Assembly: GCA_005808865.1 (NCBI GenBank) | Contig: SYKU01000191.1 | Span: forward strand, 1-34,936 | Source: Acidobacteriota bacterium | GTDB lineage: Bacteria; Acidobacteriota; Terriglobia; Bryobacterales; Bryobacteraceae | DNA: 34,936 nt | Direction: 5' to 3' | Part shown: positions 8,132-16,861 of the stretch, one piece after another | Layout: each line of letters begins with the position of its first letter | Position numbering within the stretch: position 1 is the stretch's first letter | Notes under the pieces: generated by a model | Database searches by the model: none | Seen by the model: only the letters and a program-made list of their open reading frames with translations | Told to the model about the DNA's origin: nothing | Translations under genes and position numbers: made by a program

Positions 8132-8449
8132 GATCGCTCCCCCCAGGCAAGTTTACCCACCGACCCTCTCCAGACGCGGGATCTCCGTTTTGGGTTTCAC
8201 AGATCCGGTCATTATCCAAACAACGCCTCACACCGGTGCCGGAGTTGATCAGAATGCCCCGTCCGAGGGCAGGCCAGTGTGGGGTTAGGCCTCTCGCCGT
8301 TCGGGCCGGGCGTTGCCGCGCGCCAAGAAGAGGAGATGGTGGATGGGCACCGACTCATCCTGAATTGGAAGAAGCGGTAAAAACCCCGGCTTGGGAGTGC
8401 GGAAGTATTCCGTGATACACTAGTCGTTTAGAAAGGATTCTGCAATCGA
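8132..8449. other. Intergenic region between divergent esterase and rpmE
   Basis: About 318 bases with no supported gene. It must carry the promoters for the esterase (leftward) and rpmE (rightward). Only the rpmE side offers a recognisable candidate, annotated separately. No strong inverted repeat or known riboswitch pattern was seen. Confidence 0.5.
8391..8421 (+). promoter_or_regulatory. Candidate extended -10 promoter for rpmE
   Basis: TG at 8413-8414 followed one base later by TACACT (8416-8421) forms an extended -10 element. TTGGGA at 8391-8396 could serve as a -35, although the 19-nt spacing is long. The predicted start would lie shortly before the AAAGGA ribosome binding site at 8432-8437. 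Confidence 0.3.
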
Positions 8450-8689
8450 ATGAAGGCCGGCATTCATCCCGCATATAACCAACTGAACGTCATTTGTGCC
8501 TGCGGGCACAAGTTTCAGACGCGATCGACGCACAAAGGCGATATCCGCGTGGAAATTTGTTCCAACTGCCATCCGTTTTTCACGGGCAAGCAGAAACTGA
8601 TCGATACCGCCGGTCGGGTTGACAAGTTTGAAAGGAAGTACCAGAAAATCAGGGGCAACAGGCCGCCAGCGCCTCAGGCGACCGCGTAA
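8450..8689 (+). CDS. rpmE: 50S ribosomal protein L31 (zinc-binding type)
   Basis: A 79-residue protein matching bL31, a small component of the large ribosomal subunit near the central protuberance. [14 protein letters not shown] is the typical start and [13 protein letters not shown] the typical middle. Cys16, Cys18, Cys37 and Cys40 are present, in line with the zinc-containing C+ form rather than the zinc-independent paralogue; the first pair is CAC rather than CxxC. The C-terminal tail is slightly longer than usual and proline/alanine-rich. AAAGGA at 8432-8437 is the likely ribosome binding site. It ends 5 nt from the convergent Spy-like gene at 8695, leaving no room for a terminator between them. 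Confidence 0.97.
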   Translation: MKAGIHPAYNQLNVICACGHKFQTRSTHKGDIRVEICSNCHPFFTGKQKLIDTAGRVDKFERKYQKIRGNRPPAPQATA

Positions 8690-8694
8690 AATCG

Positions 8695-9078
8695 TTACTT
8701 CCGGTTCTTCTCGCGCTCAGCGCGCATCTTTTCGTATTCCAGGCGCTGCGAATCGGAAAGGAGGGCGTTCACCTTTGCGACCTGGTCGTTCTGTATCCCG
8801 CCCAACTCCGCCTTGTGAGCCTCGTTGAATTTCTTGTATTGCAAACGGGTCGAATCCAGGACTTCAGTGAGCTTGGCAACTTGAGCTTCGTCAAGCTTGA
8901 GGCGGGAACGCATTTCCCCGATGTACCGTTTGCGGTACTCGTCCGTGCTTCGTCCCGACTTTGAGCCTGCGCTGACCGTACCTTGCGTATAAAGCCGGTG
9001 TCCGAAGCCTCCAACCAAGGCTCCGCTCAGGAAAACCAGCGCCAGATAGATCACTGCAGTCACGCCCTGGCGTTTCAT
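8695..9078 (-). CDS. Membrane-anchored Spy/CpxP-like small periplasmic protein
   Basis: A 127-residue protein with an uncleaved-looking hydrophobic N-terminus (about residues 8-27, IYLALVFLSGALVGGFGHRL) followed by a charged, probably helical domain: RSRLKLDEAQVAKLTEVLDSTR and then ALLSDSQRLEYEKM. This pattern of LxLxxxQxxxL near the start and LxxxQRxxYEKM near the end is typical of LTXXQ/Spy/CpxP/heavy-metal-sensor proteins, which bind unfolded proteins or metals in the periplasm. It is the last gene of a sigma/anti-sigma operon and overlaps the preceding gene by ATGA (9075-9078). A similar protein occupies the same place in the second sigma operon (27064-27573). Family placement is by pattern, not by a strong motif. 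Confidence 0.6.
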   Translation of the reverse strand: MKRQGVTAVIYLALVFLSGALVGGFGHRLYTQGTVSAGSKSGRSTDEYRKRYIGEMRSRLKLDEAQVAKLTEVLDSTRLQYKKFNEAHKAELGGIQNDQVAKVNALLSDSQRLEYEKMRAEREKNRK

Positions 9079-9452
9079 AGCAACTCAAAATCGGCGTCGT
9101 GTATTTCCATCACGGACTCGGCGTGGACGGGTTCGGAATACTCGGCGGACTGAAGCGCCTCGTCAACAGCGAGAACTTCCACGTAACTGGCGGTGTAAAA
9201 CGGATGGGCGGCGTGGTTACCTGGGATCGCCACGTAGATTCCCATAATCAAACTGGCTGCAAGGGCGCACGTGACCAAAACCTTCGAAGAGCGTCCAAAG
9301 AATGTGCGTTCACTTTGCCGGGCTTCGATTTTTTCCCAGAGGACCGGCATGAAGTTGGGACTTGCGTCCGGAGCCTCGCAGGCGCGACGGTACTGCTGCA
9401 ATAGGTCCGACAATTCCGTATCATGCGACATAGGGTCTGGCGATTCTTTCAT
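9075..9452 (-). CDS. Probable anti-sigma factor, single-pass membrane protein
   Basis: A 125-residue protein with an acidic N-terminal cytoplasmic part (about residues 1-55), one transmembrane helix (about 60-77, VLVTCALAASLIMGIYVAI) and a short periplasmic tail. It lies between an ECF sigma gene and a Spy-like gene, where anti-sigma factors are normally found. The usual H-x3-C-x2-C zinc motif is absent, so binding to the sigma factor would have to be zinc-independent. Assignment rests on position and topology. The gene overlaps the downstream one by 4 nt. Confidence 0.55.
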   Translation of the reverse strand: MKESPDPMSHDTELSDLLQQYRRACEAPDASPNFMPVLWEKIEARQSERTFFGRSSKVLVTCALAASLIMGIYVAIPGNHAAHPFYTASYVEVLAVDEALQSAEYSEPVHAESVMEIHDADFELL

Positions 9453-9491
9453 GAGTTTAACACCATTTCGTGCTTCCGGGCATCCCCTAAA

Positions 9492-10058
9492 CTACCCGGG
9501 CGATCCCGAGCCAAACGCGCGCAAGACTCTCTGTCTCGCACGAAACAACCGAACCTTGAGGGCGTTCTCCTTAACCTTGTAAATCTTCTCCAAGTCCTTT
9601 AGGGATAACCCCTCGACCTCTTTCAAGGTCAACAGGATTCGATCCTTCTCGGATATCGACCCAAGCAGCGACGAGACAGATTCCCGCACCTTGCGCTGGC
9701 GCCGTCCCTCCAAATCGAACTTTCCGCTGGCCGCGGCATCAGCCATCATCACCTGCTGCTCGGAGAGATCCGACATGCGCAACTCCGGCCTCCTTCGCTG
9801 CTTACGAAGATAGTCGTAAGCAGCGTTCACCGTTAGCCGGTACAGCCAGGTTTCAAAGACCTCCGGGCTGCGGAGTTGATCGAGCGAGAAAAACAAACGC
9901 AAAAAAACTTCCTGCGCCACATCCTCAACATCCTCAACTCGCGAAATCAGGCGGGCAATGGTTCCCAGAATGCGCTTGCGATAAGCCAGCACAATCTGAT
10001 TAAATGCAGCATTATCACCGCCTTGCGCCCGTTTTATAAGATCGAATTCAACCAGCAT
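9492..10058 (-). CDS. ECF-type RNA polymerase sigma factor
   Basis: A 188-residue sigma-70 family protein of the extracytoplasmic-function group, holding only regions 2 and 4. Region 2 covers roughly residues 8-85, with AYRKRILGTIARLI, DVEDVAQEVFLRLF and the ETWLYRLTVNAAYDYLRKQRR -10-recognition part. Region 4 covers about 125-185, with LTLKEVEGLSLKDLEKIYKV and ALKVRLFRARQRVL as the helix-turn-helix. It would direct transcription of a stress regulon, probably including its own operon. The next gene downstream is a membrane protein taken to be its anti-sigma factor. ATG at 10058 has only a weak ribosome binding site. A paralogous system lies at 27964-28581. Confidence 0.93.
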   Translation of the reverse strand: MLVEFDLIKRAQGGDNAAFNQIVLAYRKRILGTIARLISRVEDVEDVAQEVFLRLFFSLDQLRSPEVFETWLYRLTVNAAYDYLRKQRRRPELRMSDLSEQQVMMADAAASGKFDLEGRRQRKVRESVSSLLGSISEKDRILLTLKEVEGLSLKDLEKIYKVKENALKVRLFRARQRVLRAFGSGSPG

Positions 10059-10224
10059 CGATTGTCTCTGCTGGCACTCGAATAGGCGTGCCGGCCACTA
10101 GTCAGGTTACAAGGGTTTGTGCATTGAGGCAAAGCAGTCTCGTAGGGTGGATGAATGGCGGTGATACCCGACTTTCTCTAGCCCATGGTGGTATCATAGC
10201 CTCTGTGTACCTGGAGGATGTAGA

Positions 10225-12216
10225 GTGTTTGGGAAATTCTGGGTCGTAGCTTGCGCCGCCTCGGCGCTCATTGCCGCTGACTCGATAGCGCCACTCGGAA
10301 AGTACACTGCGGCCGAACGCCGGCATTGGGCTTTCGTAAAACGGACCCAGCCGGAGGTCCCCAAATTTTCCTCCGCGGCCCACGCGGCTTGGGTGAAGAA
10401 CCCCGTGGACGCGTTCATCCTCTCCCGCCTCGCGAAAGAGGGTCTCGCCCCGTCTCCGCGCGCGGCTCGCGCTACTCTGATCCGCCGTCTCTCCTTTGAT
10501 CTCACCGGCCTGCCTCCGTCGCCCGCGGAAGTAGCCGCTTTTACGGCCGACAAATCGCCGGGGGCCTACGAACGGTTAGTCGACCGCCTTCTCAGCAGCC
10601 CGCACTACGGTGAGCGGTGGGGGCAGCACTGGCTCGATCTGGTGCGGTTCGCCGAGACCGATGGTTTTGAATACGACACCCACCGCAAGGACGCATGGCG
10701 TTACCGCGACTATGTGATTCGCGCCTTTCAGAACGACAAACCGTACGACCGTTTCATCGCCGAACAACTTGCCGGAGATGAAATTTCCCCGAGTGAGGAC
10801 GAGACGTTGATCGCATCGGGTTTCAACCGTCTGGGCCCGCTGCGAAAGAACGCCGGCAACCAGGAAGTAGCCAGCAGCCGCAATGAAGTGCTTACTGAAA
10901 TGACGAACGCGGTGGGATCGGCGCTGCTCGGCGTAACGCTTGGCTGCGCGCGATGCCACGACCACAAGTTCGATCCGATTCGGCACAGCGATTACTACCG
11001 GATTCAGGCCTATTTTTCCGGCGTACAGTTTAATGACGCGGTAAGAGCCTCGCCTGAAGAGCAGTCCCAGTGGAAATCCAGAGCGGAGCCGGTTGAGGCG
11101 GAAATTCTGAAACTTCGGCAGTCAACGCGAGGAAAGAAGGGCGACGAACTGGAGGCCATCCGCGCAAAAGTCGAGGAACTCGAAGGGAAGCGCCCCGAAC
11201 CCCTGGCCGGCTTGTTCGCCGTCGCCCTCAAGCCTGAGAATCGCGACAACATCCATATGCTGGCGCGGGGAGACTTCGAGAACAAGGGCGATCGTGTGGG
11301 CCCTCGTCCTCTCGGAGTGCTGCTTTCGGACGACACGCCTGAGTTGCCGGCGGACGCGAAGCGCCCGCGGACGGAACTCGCTAAGTGGATTTCGGACGCG
11401 GAGAATCCGCTGACCGCGCGGGTGATGGTCAATCGTATCTGGCATCATCATTTCGGACGCGGCATCGTGGCGACTCCGAACGATTTCGGCCGGATGGGGG
11501 AGCGGCCCTCGCACCCCGAACTGCTCGATTACCTCGCCAATGAATTCGTACGGAGCGGATTCAGCGTAAAGAAAATTCACCGCCTCATTTTGATGAGCAA
11601 TACCTATCAGCAGGTTTCCTCCACTCCGGCCACCGCGATCGCAGGAGAGAAGGATCCTGGAAACAGGCTTCTGTGGAAGTTCAGCAGGCGGCGTCTGGAA
11701 GCCGAGGAGATCCGCGACGCGATGCTTGCGGTGTCGGGGAAACTGGACAAGCGAGCTGGCGGCCCGGGCGTGATCGTCGCGATTGATCAAGGGCTGGTCA
11801 ACGCGCTCTACAAGCCATCGCAATGGGCTGTGACGCCGGACAAGGCCGAGCATAATCGCAGGAGCGTCTACCTGATTGCGAAGCGAAATTTGCATCTCCC
11901 GTTCATGGAGGTTTTTGACGCGCCCGATTTGCAGGTGAGTTGTCCCCGCCGCGAATCGAGCACGCACGCGCCCCAGGCGCTCGAACTGCTTAACGGAGAT
12001 ACCGCCAATCAACTGGCCGAGGCGTTTTCGGAGCGTCTCAGCGCCGAAGCCGGACCGGATCCTCGAAAGCAAATCGATCTTGCCTACCGGTTGGCCGCCG
12101 GCCGCCAGCCAAATGCGGGCGAAGCCCGCATTGCCCTTGAATATCTCAAGACGCAAAGGCTCAAGGAACTGGCGCTCGCGGTGTATAATTTGAACGCGTT
12201 TTTGTACGTAAACTGA
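10225..12216 (+). CDS. Secreted DUF1549(PSCyt2)-DUF1553 protein lacking the PSCyt1 domain
   Basis: A 663-residue relative of the 2900-5251 protein. It starts at GTG 10225, with GGAGG at 10213-10217 spaced 7 nt. Residues 1-18 form a signal peptide. DUF1549 begins near residue 57 (NPVDAFILSRL, LIRRLSFDLTGLPPSP) and contains CARCHDHKF (Cys241, Cys244, His245). A charged helical stretch (about 270-312) links it to the DUF1553 half (ARVMVNRIWHHHFGRG, RPSHPELLDYLA). Unlike its paralogue it has no N-terminal CxxCH cytochrome domain, and its hydrophobic leader runs straight into DUF1549. Function is unknown. DUF1501 follows after 6 nt, so the two are surely co-transcribed. Confidence 0.9.
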   Translation: MFGKFWVVACAASALIAADSIAPLGKYTAAERRHWAFVKRTQPEVPKFSSAAHAAWVKNPVDAFILSRLAKEGLAPSPRAARATLIRRLSFDLTGLPPSPAEVAAFTADKSPGAYERLVDRLLSSPHYGERWGQHWLDLVRFAETDGFEYDTHRKDAWRYRDYVIRAFQNDKPYDRFIAEQLAGDEISPSEDETLIASGFNRLGPLRKNAGNQEVASSRNEVLTEMTNAVGSALLGVTLGCARCHDHKFDPIRHSDYYRIQAYFSGVQFNDAVRASPEEQSQWKSRAEPVEAEILKLRQSTRGKKGDELEAIRAKVEELEGKRPEPLAGLFAVALKPENRDNIHMLARGDFENKGDRVGPRPLGVLLSDDTPELPADAKRPRTELAKWISDAENPLTARVMVNRIWHHHFGRGIVATPNDFGRMGERPSHPELLDYLANEFVRSGFSVKKIHRLILMSNTYQQVSSTPATAIAGEKDPGNRLLWKFSRRRLEAEEIRDAMLAVSGKLDKRAGGPGVIVAIDQGLVNALYKPSQWAVTPDKAEHNRRSVYLIAKRNLHLPFMEVFDAPDLQVSCPRRESSTHAPQALELLNGDTANQLAEAFSERLSAEAGPDPRKQIDLAYRLAAGRQPNAGEARIALEYLKTQRLKELALAVYNLNAFLYVN

Positions 12217-12222
12217 ACCGCC

Positions 12223-13647
12223 ATGCCCGAACACTCACGCATCACCCGTAACCGCCGGGAATTTATTTCGGACGCTTTCTGCGGTTTTGGCGCAGTAGCT
12301 CTCGCCTCCATGCTCCAGCAGGAGGACCTTCGAGCGGGCACGCTGAATCCACTTGCCGCGAAACCGCCGCACATGAAGGATAAGGCGAAGGCCAAGTCGA
12401 TGATCTTTCTCTTCATGGCGGGCGGGCCCAGCCATATCGAGACCTTCGATCCAAAGCCGCTGCTGAATGAATTAAACGGCCAGAAACGCCCCGCCAGTTT
12501 TGGTGAGGCGAAGTATCAATTTGTCGACAGCAAGTCGACGCTGCTCGGCACAAAGCGGACCTTCAGGAAGTACGGGAAGAGTGGCATTGAGGTTTCGGAC
12601 CTGCTTCCGCACACAGCCGGGTGCGTCGACGATATCGCCGTTGTACGGGGTTGCCACGGCGACATGGTGGTGCACTCCGCGGCTCAATACCAGCTTTTTA
12701 CCGGGCGCGTCATTCCCGGCTTTCCGAGCATGGGCGCGTGGACCATCTACGGCCTTGGATCCGAATCCGAATCGCTTCCGGCGTACGTCGTGATGCCAGA
12801 TCCGAAAGGCGCGCTCGAAGCCGGGCAACCCATGTACGGGAACGGCTTCCTGCCGGCCGTTTATCAGCCGACCATGTTCCGCCCCGGAAACAAACCTGTT
12901 CTGAACCTCGAGCTTCCACCCGGAGTCACCGGTGCTGAACGGCGAAAGACGCTCGACCTCATCCGCGGACTCAACGAAGCCAACATGGCGCCCGATGACA
13001 CGGAGTTCGCGGCGCGCATCAACTCCTACGACCTGGCTTTCAAAATGCAGTCCGAGGCTCCGGCGGTTTTCGATCTTTCGACCGAACCTCAGGACACGCT
13101 CGACATGTACGGCATCGGAGCGGCGCCGACCGACGATTACGGCCGCCGGTGTCTGTTGGCGCGCCGCCTCATCGAGAAAGGCGTACGATTCGTGTGCCCG
13201 GTATCCGGCGGCGGCCCCGGGAACATGCAGTGGGACGCGCACGAGAACATCGAAGAGAACCACCTTCGCATGGCCGCTCAGACGGACAAACCCATCGCTG
13301 CGCTGCTGAAGGATTTGAAAAGGCGCGGTTTGCTCGACACGACGCTGGTCCTCTGGGGCGGTGAGTTCGGCCGCTCGCCCGAATCGCAGGGATCCAAAGG
13401 ACGCGATCATCACAACCTCGGCTTCACGATGTGGCTGGCCGGCGGCGGAATCAAGGGCGGACAAGTGGTCGGGGGGACCGATGAAATCGGTCTGCGGGCG
13501 GTGAACGAACCCTGTCACTTCCGCGACGTCCACACAACCGTCCTGCATCAACTTGGCCTCAACCAGGACGCCCTTAGCTTCATGCATCAAGGGCGCAAGG
13601 AACGGCTGACGGAAGTGCACGGCCGCGTCATTTCGCAGCTCGTGTGA
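12223..13647 (+). CDS. DUF1501 protein with Tat signal (second copy)
   Basis: A 474-residue paralogue of the 5248-6618 protein. The N-terminus has a twin-arginine motif (RNRREFISDAFCGFGAVAL), indicating Tat export. Family blocks are in the same order: MIFLFMAGGPSHIETFDPKP, WGGEFGRSPESQGSKGRDHHN, FTMWLAGGGIKGG and HFRDVHTTVLHQLGL. The ATG lies 6 nt after the stop of the DUF1549/DUF1553 gene and has no clear ribosome binding site of its own, which suggests translational coupling. The last 20 nt overlap the 3' end of the convergent glycosyltransferase gene. Reaction unknown. Confidence 0.92.
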   Translation: MPEHSRITRNRREFISDAFCGFGAVALASMLQQEDLRAGTLNPLAAKPPHMKDKAKAKSMIFLFMAGGPSHIETFDPKPLLNELNGQKRPASFGEAKYQFVDSKSTLLGTKRTFRKYGKSGIEVSDLLPHTAGCVDDIAVVRGCHGDMVVHSAAQYQLFTGRVIPGFPSMGAWTIYGLGSESESLPAYVVMPDPKGALEAGQPMYGNGFLPAVYQPTMFRPGNKPVLNLELPPGVTGAERRKTLDLIRGLNEANMAPDDTEFAARINSYDLAFKMQSEAPAVFDLSTEPQDTLDMYGIGAAPTDDYGRRCLLARRLIEKGVRFVCPVSGGGPGNMQWDAHENIEENHLRMAAQTDKPIAALLKDLKRRGLLDTTLVLWGGEFGRSPESQGSKGRDHHNLGFTMWLAGGGIKGGQVVGGTDEIGLRAVNEPCHFRDVHTTVLHQLGLNQDALSFMHQGRKERLTEVHGRVISQLV

Positions 13648-14740
13648 TCGCGTCGAGTGTGCGCCGGGCGGTCGCTTTCCATGAGAAGAGGGCAGCTTGC
13701 GCGGGTCCGGCCAGTACAAGCGCTTCGCTCGCCGAATCGCCGGAAACGAGCCGTTCCATGGCCGCGGTAATCTGCCTGGGGTCCGCCGGGTCAAAGAGCA
13801 AGGCGGCGCTGCCGGCGATCCCTGCTAGTGGCTGGATGTTCGAACAGGCAGTAGGTAGCCCCGCAGCCAAGGCTTCGACAACAGGCAATCCAAACCCTTC
13901 AAATGTTGAAGGATACACGAACGCCGCGGCTCCCGCGTAGAGTTCGTAAAGCTCTTTTCGCGGAATCCATCCCGTGAAGCGGACCGATTCTCCAAGCGCG
14001 AGCGATGTTCGCAAACGCTCGAGTGTCTCCGAATGGAAACCCCGCAAGCCCACTACGACCAGACGATACTCCGGCTTCCCTTTCCGGAAGGCCGCGAAAG
14101 CCCGCAACAATCCGTCGAGGTTCTTGTGCGGATGCAACGTCGACACGGAGAGCAGATAGGGCGGGTCGATAGGCTTCCGGCGTTTTCCGATGGAGAAGAA
14201 CTCCTCCTCCACGCCGAGGGTCGCGACGGTCACCTTCGCGGGGTCGAGGCGGTAGAATCGCAAGACATCCTGGCGGGTAGCGTCGGAGTCCGCAAGCAGT
14301 TCGCGCGACATCTTCGCGGAGCCGTAGAGCAGCATCCTCCAGAACGGCAGGTCGAACCACCGGAAGTGTTCCGGATGACGCTTGTGCTGCATGTCGTGAA
14401 AAACCGTGACCATGGAACAAGGGCAAAGCAGCGGCGCCGTGAATCCCGGGTTCAACAGAACATCGAGACGATTGCGCGCCGCCGCGAGCGGAAGCAGCGT
14501 CTGCTCCCACACAATGCGCAACGGACGAATAGCGGCCCGGACGGATTGCGGAACCGTGTGGAAATTGGCGTTATCTGGTGCAAGGCGGGATCCCGTTTCC
14601 TGGTTCGTGAAGACGAAATACTCGTTCACGGAATCGATCTCCCCAAGGGCCGTGAGGAGGTTGCGAAGGTAGATCTCCGTCCCGCCTACTTGGCCTGGAA
14701 CCAGATATAGCGCGTTGACGCCGATTCGTAGCGGAGCCAT
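13628..14740 (-). CDS. Glycosyltransferase family 4 (GT-B, GT1-type)
   Basis: A 370-residue retaining glycosyltransferase. The start is placed at ATG 14740 (MAPLRIGVNALYLVPG), because the longer frame to 15085 lies inside the neighbouring gene and reads as low-complexity out-of-frame sequence. The N-terminal Rossmann domain has the glycine loop VPGQVGGTEIYLRNLL. The C-terminal domain has LLSVSTLHPHKNLDGLL and the E-x7-E nucleotide-sugar motif EGFGLPVVE. It probably adds a sugar from a nucleotide donor during surface-glycan assembly; donor and acceptor are unknown. It is the last gene of a coupled minus-strand operon, 10 nt after the TMTC-like gene. Its 3' end overlaps the convergent DUF1501 gene by 20 nt. 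Confidence 0.92.
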   Translation of the reverse strand: MAPLRIGVNALYLVPGQVGGTEIYLRNLLTALGEIDSVNEYFVFTNQETGSRLAPDNANFHTVPQSVRAAIRPLRIVWEQTLLPLAAARNRLDVLLNPGFTAPLLCPCSMVTVFHDMQHKRHPEHFRWFDLPFWRMLLYGSAKMSRELLADSDATRQDVLRFYRLDPAKVTVATLGVEEEFFSIGKRRKPIDPPYLLSVSTLHPHKNLDGLLRAFAAFRKGKPEYRLVVVGLRGFHSETLERLRTSLALGESVRFTGWIPRKELYELYAGAAAFVYPSTFEGFGLPVVEALAAGLPTACSNIQPLAGIAGSAALLFDPADPRQITAAMERLVSGDSASEALVLAGPAQAALFSWKATARRTLDAITRAAK

Positions 14741-14750
14741 CGGTTTGGAA

Positions 14751-16478
14751 TTAGGGAACGGCCTCGCGCAGACTTTGGGCTGAAGCGAGCGCAGCCTTCG
14801 CCCGTTCGTTTCGCGGATTGATAGCGATCGTTTTTGAGAACTGCGGGATGGCGGCAGCGTAATTCTTCTCAATCGCATACAAATTCCCCCGGTAGAGATA
14901 GGTCCACTCAAAGCCAGGGTCGAGATTTTGGGCAATGTCGTAGGCATCAAGAGCTTCCGCGCGGCGGTTCTGCTTGGCGTAAAGCAGTCCGAGTTGGGAG
15001 TAAGCGTGCGCGGTCCGGTTGATCGCGATAGCGCGCAGCAGTTTCGAGATCGCTTCCCCTGGCTGGCCCGCACAGTCGTCCGCAAGCGCCCAGTCGAGGA
15101 GCAACCGGTAGTCGGGCTCCTGAATTCCAGCCGCGACTTCGTATTCTCTCAGAGCATCCCTGCATTTTCCCTGTTCGAAGTAGACGTAGCCAAGCTGAAA
15201 ACGCGGACGCTGTTTCCCCGGAGCCTTTGCCACGGCATCCTTCCAAAGCGTTTCCTGGCTGCCCCACAACTGGTTGCGCTGATGCGTCAGGACGGCACAG
15301 ACCACAAGTGCGGCGCAGAGCGGCCACGCGAGCTTGCGAACGGGGATCTTCAGCGCCATGATCGCCTCCGCGGCGACGAGAAGCAGGCCGATAAGAGGTA
15401 GGTACATGCGCCTCTCCGCGATACCATCCTGAATCGGCATGATGGAGGAGGTAGGGGCAAGCAGCAGCAGGAAAACGAAGACGCCAAACGATGCAAGGGG
15501 GTAACGCCTCTTCAGTGCCCAAGCGGCTCCGGTAATGGCAAGAATACCTGCCAGACCGATGATGGACCCGTGGTCCAGAATCGTCTTCGATATCGGGAAA
15601 TCGTAATCGACCGTCTGTCCAACCGGAAGCAGGAACAGGCGAATGTACACGAAAATCGCCCGGCATTGGGTGAAAAAGTACTGATACCATGTGAAGCTTG
15701 TGGCGCCGAACCCCGCGCTATCGCCGGGACGCAGGAGCCGGATAACATATGGAACCGCCAAAGCCCCAGCCAAGGCGAAGGAACCGTATAGCCTCCAGTT
15801 GCGTTTCATTCCCCGCGCCGTAAAGCCGGGATTCCAGAAGTAATCGGTCAGGAGCATAAGGGCCGGAAGGGTGACGGCGTGCTCCTTGGAGGCCGCTGCG
15901 CAGGCGAACATCACAAGAATACAGATTGTCCGGCCCCAACCGGCCGGCCGCTGGCCGCGATAGAGGAAAACCGCGAACGCACCGTAGAAAAAGAGTGCGG
16001 CCAGATTCTCCGAACGGCTTACGATGTAGGACACTGCCTCCGTCTGCACGGGGTGCAGCAGGAACAAGGCCCCACAGAATCCCGCAACAGTCTCCCGCAG
16101 TCCGGGCTTCGCTTCACGCAACACGATGAACTTGCGGGAGATCAGATAAACCAGGAACGAATTCGCGGCATGGAAAAGCAAATTCACCAGATGGTACGAG
16201 AAGGTTTCGCGGCGCGACCACTCGTAGTTGAACCAGAACGTCAGCGACGTCATTGGCCGGCTCCCGTGGATCCAGTGACCCCAATAGCTCAATTCGCCGT
16301 TAACGAACGGGAGGTACTGGTCGTCAAAGACAAACGGTCCGTTCAGCGCCGGACCGTAGACTTCGCAAGCCACGAAAAAAAGCAGGAAACAGCCGAGCGC
16401 CAAAACCCACGAGCCGGGTTCAGCTTCGGGACTACCGGCCGTGTTCCGGCGCTCTCTTCGAGGCGAAACCGCAGCCAT
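14751..16478 (-). CDS. TMTC-like polytopic membrane protein with C-terminal TPR repeats
   Basis: 575 residues. An N-terminal polytopic half (about 27-410) has roughly ten hydrophobic helices. Its features resemble GT-C and TMTC proteins: FVFDDQYLPFVNG in the first periplasmic loop, HAANSFLVYLISR, the SYIVSRSENLAALFFYGAF helix and SKEHAVTLPAL. The C-terminal part (about 425-570) has TPR repeats such as RFQLGYVYFEQGKCRDALREY, AYSQLGLLYAKQNRRAEALD and YRGNLYAIEKNYAAAIPQF. Eukaryotic TMTC proteins are O-mannosyltransferases. The bacterial relatives are mostly uncharacterised, so a role in protein or lipid-linked glycosylation is an inference. It overlaps the upstream DUF2304 gene by one base (TGATG) and lies in an operon of glycosyltransferases. 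Confidence 0.8.
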   Translation of the reverse strand: MAAVSPRRERRNTAGSPEAEPGSWVLALGCFLLFFVACEVYGPALNGPFVFDDQYLPFVNGELSYWGHWIHGSRPMTSLTFWFNYEWSRRETFSYHLVNLLFHAANSFLVYLISRKFIVLREAKPGLRETVAGFCGALFLLHPVQTEAVSYIVSRSENLAALFFYGAFAVFLYRGQRPAGWGRTICILVMFACAAASKEHAVTLPALMLLTDYFWNPGFTARGMKRNWRLYGSFALAGALAVPYVIRLLRPGDSAGFGATSFTWYQYFFTQCRAIFVYIRLFLLPVGQTVDYDFPISKTILDHGSIIGLAGILAITGAAWALKRRYPLASFGVFVFLLLLAPTSSIMPIQDGIAERRMYLPLIGLLLVAAEAIMALKIPVRKLAWPLCAALVVCAVLTHQRNQLWGSQETLWKDAVAKAPGKQRPRFQLGYVYFEQGKCRDALREYEVAAGIQEPDYRLLLDWALADDCAGQPGEAISKLLRAIAINRTAHAYSQLGLLYAKQNRRAEALDAYDIAQNLDPGFEWTYLYRGNLYAIEKNYAAAIPQFSKTIAINPRNERAKAALASAQSLREAVP

Positions 16479-16861
16479 CAGGTGACCGTACCCTCGTCGC
16501 CACGGTTCTTCCGGTAGTACTCAAGCGCTGCTACCCGCTGAGCCAGCGCGACGTTGTCGTCTCGCAATTTTGAAATGATTACGGTAAAACGGAAGAAGAT
16601 AATCAGGAACACGCAGCCAACCACCAGGGTGAGCGCCAGGGCTGGGGATTCCAAGCCAACGATCGTGCTCATCCCTTCGAGAGTACGGCGAGAGAGGGAC
16701 AGCCCAAGCAGGACCAGCGCGCCGACCAGCCAGCTTACGGAGTATTCCACTCGGATGTGAGCGCGGCGCAAGGTGCCGAGCGTGAGCGCAATCAGCACCA
16801 GGGCCATGATTGCGATAATGTCCAGTAGCCTGTCCACGATCAGTCTCTCCGGCCCCGCCAT
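16478..16861 (-). CDS. DUF2304 small membrane protein
   Basis: A 127-residue protein with three hydrophobic segments (about 10-28, 40-57 and 73-94) and a cytoplasmic C-terminal helix with DNVALAQRVAALEYY. Layout and motifs (LGTLRRAHIRVEYSVSWL) match DUF2304 (PF10066). This family commonly sits directly after a dolichyl-phosphate-mannose-synthase-like GT2, as here, and is thought to assist it at the membrane; its real activity is unknown. The ATG at 16861 lies inside the last codons of the upstream GT2, a 22-nt overlap, and its stop shares one base with the next start. Confidence 0.8.
   Translation of the reverse strand: MAGPERLIVDRLLDIIAIMALVLIALTLGTLRRAHIRVEYSVSWLVGALVLLGLSLSRRTLEGMSTIVGLESPALALTLVVGCVFLIIFFRFTVIISKLRDDNVALAQRVAALEYYRKNRGDEGTVT

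Noticed and set aside
11122-12234. 370-codon minus-strand frame opposite the second DUF1553 gene
   Set aside because: Antisense shadow of a strongly supported coding region.
12472-13794. 440-codon minus-strand frame opposite the second DUF1501 gene
   Set aside because: Antisense shadow of a clear gene; no domain and no ribosome binding site.
14741-15085. N-terminal extension of the GT4 frame
   Set aside because: It reads through the TMTC-like gene in another frame and has no likeness to glycosyltransferases; the family start is at 14740.
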